From positions 63,260,001 to 63,324,000 of the forward strand of contig NC_092520.1 of the NCBI RefSeq assembly GCF_037038585.1: a stretch of DNA of 64,000 nt, given 5' to 3'. The translations under genes were made by a program, and so were the position numbers. The stretch is from Patagioenas fasciata (Eukaryota; Chordata; Aves; Columbiformes; Columbidae). Each line of letters starts with the position of its first letter. Positions within the stretch are counted from its first letter, which is position 1. This document shows, one piece after another, positions 25,901-35,859 of this stretch. The notes under the pieces were generated by a model. It did not search any database, was not told where the DNA came from, and saw only the letters and a list, made by a program, of their open reading frames with translations.

Positions 25901-25918
25901 TGGTTTGATAATCTATAT

Positions 25919-26084
25919 CAGGGGTGTCAAACTCATTTTCACTGGGGGCCACATCAGCCTTGCGGTTGCCTTCAAAGGGCTGAATGTAATTTTAGGACTG
26001 TATAAATGTAACTACTCCTACTGCCCTTTGAAGGCAACTGCAAGGCTAATGTAGGTCTCCATGAAAATGAGTTTGACACCTCTG
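25919..26084. mobile_element. Complete non-autonomous hAT-type foldback element (MITE)
   Basis: A 166-bp element starting CAGGGGTGTCAAACTC and ending in its inverted repeat. The outer 23 bases of each end match at 22 of 23 positions as inverted repeats. The inner stretches 25957-25980 and 26023-26046 match at 23 of 24. The element is therefore nearly one long palindrome with arms of about 60 bases. It is flanked by ATCTATAT (25911-25918) and ATCTATAC (26085-26092), an 8-bp target-site duplication with one change. CAG-type ends, 8-bp duplication and no coding sequence are the hallmarks of hAT-superfamily MITEs mobilised by a transposase encoded elsewhere. Confidence 0.9.
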
Positions 26085-26109
26085 ATCTATACTGTTAGAA
26101 GAAAATATG

Positions 26110-27392
26110 TAATGCTAGATGGAAGAATCTGAGAGAGGTGAGGATGCTACAGGTATGTATGCCAAGGTCCAGTTGGTAGTGAGGCTGGAAAGGTACTCCT
26201 GGTAGGCACACGTATATACCACATCTCTGTGTACATGGTCAGCCACAAGATCACCTCAGACAGACAGAGCACTTGCATGAACATAGGCAGCACAAATGGC
26301 TTAATCCTGCTCCTCATCCTGCTCTCTTCTCTGGCTGAGCAGGATGGAGGTCAGTAGCGAGAGTGTACCCACACACAGGTGGGCTCAGACACTCAGTCTC
26401 CCCCATAGCTTCTCCCTGGATCCCAGTCTCACCAGTTACTGGCACCTGAATGTATAAACCCGCATGGCTGGAGCGCATCTGTAGCTGTTGGCACAGACCG
26501 TCTTACTCATCCCCCATCCCGAGCTGGCTGGGACTCCTCTGGTGCCCCAGCAGCCACCACCCACAGTCTCACACTCAGACACAAACACACACACGTGGGT
26601 CTCACTCCTAGAGACCCCCAGACCCCATCACCTCTCTGGCAGCTGATGGTACTCCCTTGGTGACATCGGTAACCTGCACTTCCTATGGTCTCACCCTTAG
26701 AGATAGATGGACATACAGATGCACACAGGCTCAGGTCCCAGACCACTTCCTGTACTCACAGGTATTTTTGCTTTGCTCACACGCTCACCAGCACTTGCTG
26801 CAACTGCTGCCAGCACTGACACATGGGCCCCTGTGACCTGATGTCCCGTCCTGGTTGCTGCACCCAGACCCTGTAACACACATGTGCACACAAAACAGAG
26901 ACCCTGCACCCAGGAAAGGAGAAAGGAATGTGATTAAGGAATTAAGCAGGCTGCACTGATCAGGCAAGGTCATGACCAGAAAAGTGTACCAACCAGCTCC
27001 CTATTTAAATGCATCCAGCCCTTTTTATCTGCTTATGCCTCTGTTTGCCAACATTGTTCCTCCCTAAATCACCTAGATGCCTCCCTTCACATTTGGTTCC
27101 TGCCGTGAGCATCCCATAGTCCTTTCTGGATAATCCCAAACTGCTCTTTCCCTGCATCCCTTAATATGTCCCCCTCCTAGGCAGCAACTCCCCTTAGTAG
27201 CAAAGGTAATGTGGAGAGCTGCTCCTGATGCTCATCTTGGTGAGCTCCATGTCTGGACACCAGGGCCGGTGACTCTGCTGGGCCAACCCTGGAGGGGGCC
27301 TGGGGAGGGTGTCCATTCCTTGGGAGTCCTTAACTCAGATTTGCTGCCTGCTATTGCCACTCTGTTCTCCTTTGTGGGAGCTTTTATGATAT
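26110..27392 (-). mobile_element. LTR-like interspersed repeat, copy 2 (uninterrupted)
   Basis: This is the sister of the copy at 12.9-14.5 kb, in the same orientation and without the CR1 or the microsatellite expansion. Similarity is strongest from about 26330 to 27190 and weaker toward both ends. The minus-strand TATA-like site is GATAAAAAGG here (27029-27020), one base weaker than in copy 1. The minus-strand frames of 60-80 codons are not conserved with copy 1 and are not genes. The promoter-like site suggests a solo LTR, but the part downstream of it (about 900 bases) would be long for R plus U5, so another class of repeat remains possible. Confidence 0.6.
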
Positions 27393-28880
27393 AAATGAAC
27401 AAATAACACTTTTCTGTGTTGCAGAAAAAAAACCAAGGGTAGTTGCAAACTTCAAGACTAGGTCTGTTCTACAGCTGCCATGTTCCAGCTTTTCTTCATG
27501 CAACCACTGCACAGACTCTGGGTACTATGGGTCATACTTTGTAAGTGTAGTAGGACAGGTCAAAGACATTTTTGCTAGTAATAGAATAACAAAGAATTCT
27601 GACACCAGAGTATGTGAACATCTCGGAATAAAAATGAAAACTTGTGATCCAGGCCCCCAACAGCTGTTCATCTAGACAGCTGCTCTTTTCCTGAAAATAG
27701 ATAAGGAGATGGATAACTTGATTTAATATTCTTAGGAAAATACTCAAACTTTGTTCTTAGGAGCATCATGGTCAGTTTAGTGTTCCTGGAAGTTGGACAT
27801 GTATGATTTCTTATATTGCTCCACAGAAAAGGATTAGCAGGCTGGCCAAAGCTGCTCAAGAAATCCTTTCCTTTGCCGTCTTCATGGAGGTAACTTTGCA
27901 GAAGCAAAAAGTCCAGATACCTCTTCTCAGTGCTGAGTTTTGCTGGTATCACACCATGCTTTTACTAGACTACTTGAGGCCTGCACCTGGCCAGCTGAAA
28001 GCATGCTGGGGGGACAAGTGATTGATCCAAGTGTGCTGGGGATATGTGTAGTGTGGAAAAAAAAGTGATGGCAGCATTGTTGGTTCACATGAATTTGTCC
28101 CCAGATTGAGACCAAAATCAGGACACACTCTTGCTGCAGAGGCTTGAGTAGAGTCTTGCTCTTCACAATGTCTGAAAGACAAATTCAGACTAAAACTAAG
28201 GACATGATAAAGGAAGCTAACAGTATAGAAAATTAACCATTGCTATAATTTATCCAGGACAGCAATGCTCTTTATTGCACAAATTTCAACTCAATATGAA
28301 TTCAGGCATACATTCCAGTTCAAGAAAGGCTTTTGAACTTGAAATAACACATAAACGGAAAATCTTTTACTGCCCATAATACACAAGCCTGGATTAGATG
28401 ATTATTTTTTACCCTTCAAGCCGGTGGGTTTCATATAGCTCCTGTCTGCAAGAAAGGGGAGCCTTGTTAGTATGTTCTGAAGCTGTAGCAAATCTGAAGT
28501 GAGCACATGTGCAAATAGGAAGACTGTGATGGGAAATGGGAAGGCTCTTTTCCATAATGCTTATGAGGTGGTAAAACAGCATCTGGTCTTTGCAAGGATG
28601 TTAAGATACATTAAAAATACACCTTTCTCCATCAGAAAAGACAAAACTACACAAGTTGCATAAAGAGGAAGCTAATGTAATACTGCAATGAACAGATGTC
28701 AAGTAAAGGGAGAGGGAGAAAAGCAACAAAAAGGTCCATAGACCAGAAGGGGATTTAGCATAGAGGAAAAGGGGTAGAAAGGTAGAAGAGGTGACTGCAC
28801 TTGCAAAAGATGAACATCTCTGATACAGTGTGGGATGTTCTTGTGCAGGGTCTCAATCACTACAGAGAAGTGGATCACTT

Positions 28881-28947
28881 TTCTTAATTTTTTTATTTTT
28901 CTTTTTTTTTTTTTCCCCATTCCTTTTTCTTTTCCTTTTTCTTTGTA
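28881..28947. repeat. Pyrimidine-rich low-complexity tract
   Basis: Almost pure T with some C and a few A over about 67 bases. It gives rise to a lysine-rich frame on the minus strand that has no meaning as a gene. Confidence 0.9.
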
Positions 28948-30301
28948 CTTCAAAGCATCATTTAAGATTCACATGCCTGGTACATCACACATACCTACTC
29001 AAGTGCCTTTCTTCATGAGAAAAATTGTATCTTTCATCAAGGTAATGTATTTTTTTAAAACTGTCAGAATCACTCTGATGAAATGCATGAAGAAATCAAT
29101 AGTAGAATCGTATTAAAGAAAAACCACAGCTTTGCTCACAGTTAAAGGTTTCAAGTTCAATAATGTCGGACTTTAAAGAGAAGGAAAGAAATCTCCTTCA
29201 TTTTTACTATAATGCACTTAATGCACCATACAGAGAAGAATAGAAGTGCTGTCCAATAGACCCTTTGTGTTTTCCTCAACCTTTGCTATCAGCTTCCTTT
29301 TCCATTTCTTTTTAATTCTCCTTGTTCATTTTCAAAAAAGACCTCTCCACTGCAAACAAAACTAATTCCTTCGAGTGACCCTGTACCAGATATCCCCACA
29401 TCCTGTCACAAACAATATCCGTGACGTTTAGAGGACTATCTTTTATTTCAAAATATCAGTAGAAAAGGTATTCCTGGTTCTATTCTTTCTGAAATACAAC
29501 AAAGAAAGATAAAAGAGTGAGCCACTGGCATAATGAGTGCATTTTTTTTCAAACATACCTGTTCTCAGCATGTTAATACACATTGAGAAGAACCAGATAA
29601 GCAAGATGTAACTGCCTGCCTTGTGCCACAAGTAAGACTAGTTATTGAGGATTATTTTCTCTGCAGATCTTTTTCTGTCAGAAACATAGGACTGCCCCAA
29701 AACTGCTGCTGTTGTTTGGAACTATTCTTAACTACCTAGATACTGTTCATGGCTTTAGCTTATGGATGCTGTTGTCAGTATTAGTTTCTTTTGGTGTCTC
29801 TAAGTCACCTTCTTCCATTTAAATCTACCTCAGGCAGTCATTTATCACAACCTTCCTTTGAACTGAGCTCACTTTTCTTCCTTGCTGTCTTCAAATATTC
29901 CTCCCAACAACAGCTAATCTTTCTTTACATTCTTTTTATATTACTTCGCGTGGGTTTTTCTGGTAACTGGCTCTCACAGAGAGTTTTGATTTCTGATTTT
30001 AAATAGCATTTCTAATAAATAGTATTTACTTTTCTAAAGTAAATACTTGCTTTTCTGGTGAGGGATAGAGGATTTCTACTAAGGAGCGGACAATTACCTG
30101 TATCCTTACAAAGGCTGAAACTGGGCTTTAGGTTCACATGATCTGATTATCTCTGTGATAACAAAAATGCAAAGTGGGTTATGTGCTCTTCCCTGTCCCG
30201 CTCTAATTGAAAATCTGGTTACTTTATACCAGTAACAAAATGTGATCCATTTTCCACCTGAAAATCAGTCTTTGGGAATACTTATAAAAATACGAATGTG
30301 A

Positions 30302-30520
30302 TTAAGGACCCGAAGCCCTGGGAGACCACAGGCAGTAACATGGACTGACAGTATGGCCTTGTCTCCTCCTGCTCCCATGTCCATTGGTATCTACTTTGGG
30401 CTGTTCACTCCCCATGCCAGTGAGCAGTTTCTGTTTGACATAATGGGCTCCAAGTCCACTGACAAGTTTCCTGCATCCTACAGTAATGCAAACAGCAGTG
30501 GCAAGGTACTTCTCAGCTAA
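30302..30520 (+). other. Coding-like open stretch (unrecognised)
   Basis: Seen: a frame open from 30302 to the TAA at 30518-30520. A CAG at 30329-30331 and an AAG/GTACTT junction at 30505/30506 enclose 174 bases, exactly 58 codons in frame at both ends. The peptide has a varied composition (SIGIYFGLFTPHASEQFLFD, then SYSNANSSGK). Against an exon: there is no pyrimidine tract upstream of the CAG. It could be a fragment of an old retrocopy, or chance. I do not recognise a family. Confidence 0.15.
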
Positions 30521-32862
30521 TTTTTCAAAGATCCCATCAAATGCCTCTCATCTCAGAGAAGAAAAAGATAGGGTGTTGATGAATACTTACTTACCCCCTC
30601 ACTCACACAATGTTAGTGCTTTAGCCAGTGTGTACCAACTTCTAGTGCTACTTCTCTTGCCTTCATGGGCTTAGACCAAATAGAGGTCTTTGATCTCTGC
30701 CTGAGATTCCCAGACTGGTGAGCAAGGGAGCAGCTGTGCTGGCTGAAATGTTGCTAGAAGGCTCAGCTGGGGAGGAATAAAACATTTGAGAGGATGTTTG
30801 GGTTTGGCTACGGGTAAGTCTAAGGCCTTTCTTAGGGAGCAGACAAAAGGGAAAAAAAAAAGGAATATTAGTCAATACATTAATTATACTGAATTAAATT
30901 TATCTGATCATTGCTGAAGTGGAGATAGTATAAAGAGAGCAAACTAAGTTGTAGTTTGAAGTTTTGAAGTTCTTTACCTTTAGCTGTGGGAGGCCTCTGG
31001 TGTGTCTTGTGCTAAACTTCTCTAAGGCTTTTCTTACCTGTTGAGTGTTCAAGTGCAAGGTGATCTGCAATCTGGGAGACCAGAAAGGTGACTGACAGTG
31101 TTTTGGCCCGCTCTTGTAAAGCGATGAGAAAACAGCGTGTCCGTCTTCAGAACAATGGGGATCACCTGGTATTGTCTGCTTCACACAGTTTAAAACAGAT
31201 CCTGTCACCTCCTGTTGAAAAAGGACAGTTTCACCATATCAGCCAAGTAGTGAATTTACTAATCAAGTTCTGACAGATCAGGCACTTCAGCATTTTTGTT
31301 GCGAGGTATGGTCAGCTTTCACATCCCCGGCTTGCACCCAGAGATACTGATTCCCCTCTCTCCTGTGCTAGGGCACTGCACTCCCACCACAGACACTTAA
31401 GTGACAACAGGTGAAGGGAAGAGGAGGGTCAGGACCTCCTGGTGGACTCCAAGCACAGCCTTTGCTTCGAGGGGAGGAGGTGATGGGAGGTGGTTTGAGG
31501 CTGCTGCTGAAGTTAGACCTGATGAGGAGGGAAAGCACCAAAAGGGTCTATGACGAAGGCTTGTTGAAACATGAAATGGGAGGAGTAAGAGGCCTGGGGC
31601 AGGATAGTGTCTGCTAGAAATGCTCTGCTGGTAGTTGTTGCTCTTCTGTGTGCTTAAAGGCATCCCAATCATACTTTGTTGAAGGATGAAGGCACAGGAA
31701 GGACAAGTCTGTATCAATCTTGTGGAAAGGTTAATGAGGAAGACCTGGTAGAGGCAAGCCCTTCTGTTTCAAACATCTCTTGTACTTAAGTGGTGGCTTG
31801 TCAGCTTTCCTTGCTTTCCCTGTGCAATGCTCTAACAAAACAGTGTGGACAAATCCTGGGGCTATTTTCGTACTTACTGTCATCAGAACACTTCATGCTC
31901 ATCCATGACCTTTGCGTTAAAGGATGTGTTCCTGCTCCACAACATCATGCTCTTGTGTATGCGAAGGGACTGAAATCCATCATGGATTTCCACCCCCGGG
32001 CTCTCTTTTAAACAAGTAAGTTGTTGGCTGGTTTAGCGCCATGTCAAACATTGCCACATCTCTGCAGCTTGGGCTTAGTAACAGGCAGCAGTCTGTTTGC
32101 CATTGGTTTGCATGGTGCCTTGTGTGAAGGGGCTTTTCACACCTGCCCTGAATGCTACCTGTCCTGACCTATGACAGTAAACATTAACATGTGGGAGAAG
32201 GAGCAGGGTGCAGCCACTACCAAGGGGGTCCAAATTCTGTGTCAGCTTAGCCTCATATGGTAATATATTAAAATACCATATATTTGTAAGACTTCCTTAA
32301 TCTGTCAGATCCTCGATGTTTTAAAAATGTGGGATTAGAGACAAAAGATATTTTCAGAAAGCATCTGCCATAAACAAAAATGTGGATGTGCATGTGGCTG
32401 CATATAATAGATACACAAAAACAAATCATGAGAGTACTGCAAAACTGGCTAGATTTTCTGTGTGGATATATATGGAGACCACTTTCATAGCCTGCATGTG
32501 CACACATACACACATTCAAATACTTTATGCAATGGAATAAGGTCTCTTTTGGTGCTCAGTACTTTTCTGAACTTCAGCAGCTTTTTCACACAGAAATGTT
32601 GACAAGAATGTAGGAATTTGTGGTAAAATTTGTATCCCTTGATGGTGTTATTGCCTTGATATACCAAATGGAATTGTTGTATCTGAACAAATATTTTTCA
32701 CTAGTTACAGTATATTTCCCTAAATGCTACTAGTTTTCAAAATGCAAGTGGTTGTATCCTTCTCTCTGGCATACCTACACAAGCATACAACTTTCTCAGT
32801 GTTTTACGGTTGTTAAACCAGCATGGAATTGGAATTTATTTTTTTATTGGTTTATACCATTC

Positions 32863-32886
32863 TTTTTTTTTTTTTTTAAAAAAAAA
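32863..32886. repeat. T15 directly followed by A9
   Basis: A homopolymer switch: fifteen T (32863-32877) then nine A (32878-32886). It is self-complementary and can form a hairpin or a rigid A-tract. No neighbouring repeat explains it as a retroposon tail. Confidence 0.9.
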
Positions 32887-33354
32887 CTTGGTCTGGAAAC
32901 AAAATTTTCCTGTGTTTCCCACATCAATTTGCCAATGTTCGGTTGCGTCTCAAAGGAATGCATAGCCATTGCCACCAACTCTTCAGAGATATTTCAAACG
33001 CGATAAAAACAATGAGAACTCTTGAAGATGTGAGTAGGATGACATTGTGTAGCAAGTATAGCCATACAGTGGAATTTTAAAATGTCTCTTTGTACTCAGC
33101 TTCCATGAGATGACAGTGGTCTGTGTGCACACTGAATTTTGTAGGGAGCTACCTGACTTTGAGAGATAGCTCTGACAAAACCAAACTGCACTATTTTACT
33201 CAAAATATAATTCTTTTCATGTACATGCTGGTTCTCCAATGTTGAAGCAAGGATTTTCAGGCTTTGCTTTTATAAGCTCTCCTGATATTTTCCAGTGAAA
33301 TCACTCCATATCAAAATTTACAAGAACAGATTCATCTTTTTTTTTTTTTCTTAG

Positions 33355-33663
33355 TTGAATTTCACGAAGGACTTTAGCAGTCTGATCATCCCAGCACAGA
33401 GACTCGGACTCACTGAAGTTAGGGTCAAGAACCAAACCCATTTAACCTTTAATGGATTTGGACCTAGATATAAACTTAGAAGTAGTATTTGCCTTGAGCA
33501 GGAGCTGAACTCATCCAGCTCTTTAGTGTGTGCTGTGTCCGTCCTGCAAGAGAACCAGAAAAGAAGTTCAGATTTTTCTGCAGTTCCAGGTGTGGGGTCC
33601 ACTATGGTTATGAGTGACCAACACCCAAAACCAGTATTTTTGTCCACAAAATGTGAATGAGAT
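33355..33663 (+). other. Possible terminal exon with strong acceptor (unrecognised)
   Basis: Seen: a strong acceptor (C, about 13 T, then CTTAG) ends at 33354. It is followed by 102 open codons to a TGA at about 33661, and an AATAAA at 33741-33746. The layout is that of a 3'-terminal exon on the plus strand. The minus strand is equally open (33722-33351), which weakens the coding argument, and T-rich acceptor-like tracts are common in AT-rich DNA. No family recognised. A non-coding transcript end is as likely as a coding one. Confidence 0.15.
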
Positions 33664-34599
33664 TCAGAGGAATGCTTTAAATGTCCGTCTTTGCTGAGGA
33701 AAGGTAAAGTTAAAAAATGCACAATGGGTTCAAAGGTAGGAATAAAGAATGAAATGAAAATTGTTGGTTTACTTGTGAAGCTAATTCACATTTCAAAATT
33801 TCCGTGTTAGTCAAAGAGCCCCAAATGGGACCTATGGTAGCAACTGCAGTTTATTTTCCTCTTTTGCTTTTCTGTAGTTGATGTCAAAACCATTGAAAGA
33901 TGAAAACGAATAAACTGTATTTTTACTGAAGCTGTGTAAAGAACGAGCGTCTCAGAATCAGTAGTCTTAAATGTGCTGCATTTGACTCATTCTGATCTGC
34001 TGTATGTGAATTTTTTGGGATGCTTCTTAATTTAGTGGCTGAGCCAATTCAAATCATAGTGGTACAGAGGCTGCTTTCATAATGCAGCATCCAGGTGTCT
34101 TTGGCAAAGTCTACATACTAACAGTTCAATTCCACTCAACTATCATACGTGGTCTAGAAACCATTTTTAAAAATCAATGATTTTAAACTCTTTTTGTCCA
34201 ATACAGCAAAACCAATTTGTGCCCTTCATGGTCTGACAGCTTAATTTTTTATTTCTTTAAGAGAAAAAATATTCAAATCCAAAACCCAGTCTTGAGTTAC
34301 ACAATTGTTAAAAAAGCCTCAGAAATTAGCAAGCAGCTTTTAGAAATGTTTAACTTAAAAACAGCCAGGAAGGGTTGCTTTTTTTTTTTGGCATTTGTTT
34401 AAAAAAATTATATTCCCTCAAAATGAGACCTTTGTGCCAAGTTTTATTCTGGAGCACAGCTTTACAGCTGAGCTAAAACCCCCTATAATAGGAGAAAAGT
34501 GACAGACCCTTAACTATAGTAGCATGAACAGCACTGCTATAATTCCTGGGTGAACTTTGTCCCTGGATGTGTGTTTTTGGAGTGTGCCGGGGTGACATT

Positions 34600-35290
34600 C
34601 AGCCTCTACATTCATTTTTATGATAATTCAGAGTAAATTGTGGTGCAATAAACTCTTCAAGCCTGTCTTTCTTGTGAAAGCCATGAATCAATCAGCTGCA
34701 GGCTTTTTTGGGTCTTTTCAATGTATAGTGATCATTTAGATTTGACATGCATTGTGAGACCTTGGCTTAGCTCCTCTCTATGGTCTGTCATTAATTCCAG
34801 CCTTTACTGTTCTGAAGTACAGTGAAGGATGACTGAGAAATCATTGCCCCTCTTCAGCTCTGTTATTGCACAAAATAGCAGCGCAATAATTTTTTGTCAA
34901 TGTTTTACTCTAAAAGCTTTCTACATCAGTTTTGAAAAGGAAGCAATAAAGCCCATTCAATGGTATGAATAAAAATCCTTTGAGGTTTAGGCGCAGGGCT
35001 GCTTTTCTTCAGCTGGTAATCAAATTGGAGCTAAAATGAAATTGAGTTTTCTTATGAAAATAGCCTTTGTTGCTGGGAAGGCTGGTAATTCATAAACAAT
35101 AACCTGCTCTTTTGTGTGGATAATAATATATTCATGTTCTTTCAATAGGGTAAAAGCCAGACCTAGTGCATTATGGTACAGTAAAAATAGCAGAAGGAGC
35201 TCGCTGGAATAATCTTAAAGAAGAAATGTAGCATTCGGTGACTTAAGCTTTCAGCTCCCATCTGAAATTGTACTTTGCTTTTATTTGCGA
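34600..35290. promoter_or_regulatory. Repeat-free AT-rich block upstream of the CpG cluster, possible regulatory region
   Basis: About 700 bases immediately 5' of the CpG cluster, with no recognisable repeats. It contains several TAAT-core sites (CATTAATTCC near 34790, GGTAATCAAATT near 35016, GGTAATTCATAAACAATAA near 35084) that fit homeodomain, SOX or forkhead binding. The combination of position and content resembles conserved non-coding sequence next to a developmental or neural promoter. This is inference: conservation cannot be seen from one sequence. Confidence 0.3.
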
Positions 35291-35850
35291 GTCGGGGTTT
35301 TTTTAGTTGTTGATTTGTTGCCGCTATACAATATTTGGTTAATTGTGGAAGATCTCAAGCTGTGCTCATCACTGCTCCGGCAAAGGCTGCTGCCAGCTGC
35401 TAGAAGCAGAGCCTGCTGCTACAGGATGTACACTATTCACAGGAGCAGCCTCTCAGCGCTGATTATCACTGAAGAGTTCCCCGCTCTCCATCACTCCGCG
35501 CCCTGCACGCAGCCGGACTGCCGAGCGCGGGGAGGAAGGCTGCCTGCCCTCTCCCCCCGGGGTAAGCTTCAAGACGTGAAGCCGGGGCTGCGGAGAGAGC
35601 GGTGGGTGAACTTGGCTGGGTTTGTGTTTTCTTTCCAAGTGCTGGTGGGGAAACAGGCTCCCAGCCCACCCCCCGCCAGGGAGGACGGTGTGGGGCTCAG
35701 GCACTTTGGAGCTGAGCAGGGGCTGCAGGAGGAGGTGAGGGGCAAAGAGTGAGGATTGCCAAGGGCACGGCGAGATGCTCTTGGAAGTGTTGCCTCGGGT
35801 TTTGGTGTTTTTTTCTAACTAACCGGGCGATCCTTTGGAGGTTTCGTCTG
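35290..35850 (+). promoter_or_regulatory. CpG-rich promoter candidate, plus strand
   Basis: The only CpG cluster in the window: more than 20 CpGs between about 35340 and 35850, densest at 35480-35610 (about 13), in a region where most neighbouring 500-base stretches hold only a few. GC content rises sharply over the same interval. Vertebrate CpG islands usually mark transcription start sites. Plus-strand splice-donor candidates lie in or just after it (GGG/GTAAGC at 35561/35562 and GAG/GTGAGG at 35734/35735), so transcription to the right is favoured. No TATA box is obvious, as is usual for this promoter class. I cannot name the gene. Confidence 0.5.
35380..35561 (+). other. Possible non-coding first exon ending at a GTAAGC donor
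   Basis: Inside the CpG cluster, the sequence up to the GGG/GTAAGC donor would form a first exon or 5' untranslated region. An ATG lies at about 35425 in a fair context (ACAGGATGT), and the frame stays open through the donor, so a short coding start is possible but unproven. The long open frame across 35285-35752 is explained by high GC and starts with a TTG, so it is not called as a gene. The start of this interval is arbitrary. The true start site needs transcript data. Confidence 0.25.
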
Positions 35851-35859
35851 GCACTGATG

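Larger units (their letters stand above)
27400..34590. other. Unique AT-rich sequence, several weak coding-like stretches
   Basis: No repeats are recognisable except low-complexity tracts: a pyrimidine-rich run at 28881-28947 and T15 followed by A9 at 32863-32886. Two plus-strand stretches have some exon character and are listed separately (30302-30520 and 33355-33663). Otherwise the open frames overlap on both strands and are uninformative. Confidence 0.55.

Noticed and set aside
12890-27392. The two LTR-like repeats as the 5' and 3' LTRs of one provirus
   Set aside because: They have the same orientation, but the roughly 11.6 kb between them shows no retroviral coding frames. It looks like ordinary AT-rich host DNA with CR1 fragments. 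Two independent insertions fit better.
35285-35752. 155-codon plus-strand frame as a protein
   Set aside because: It starts at a TTG, crosses good splice-donor sites, and is explained by the GC-rich, stop-poor CpG cluster.
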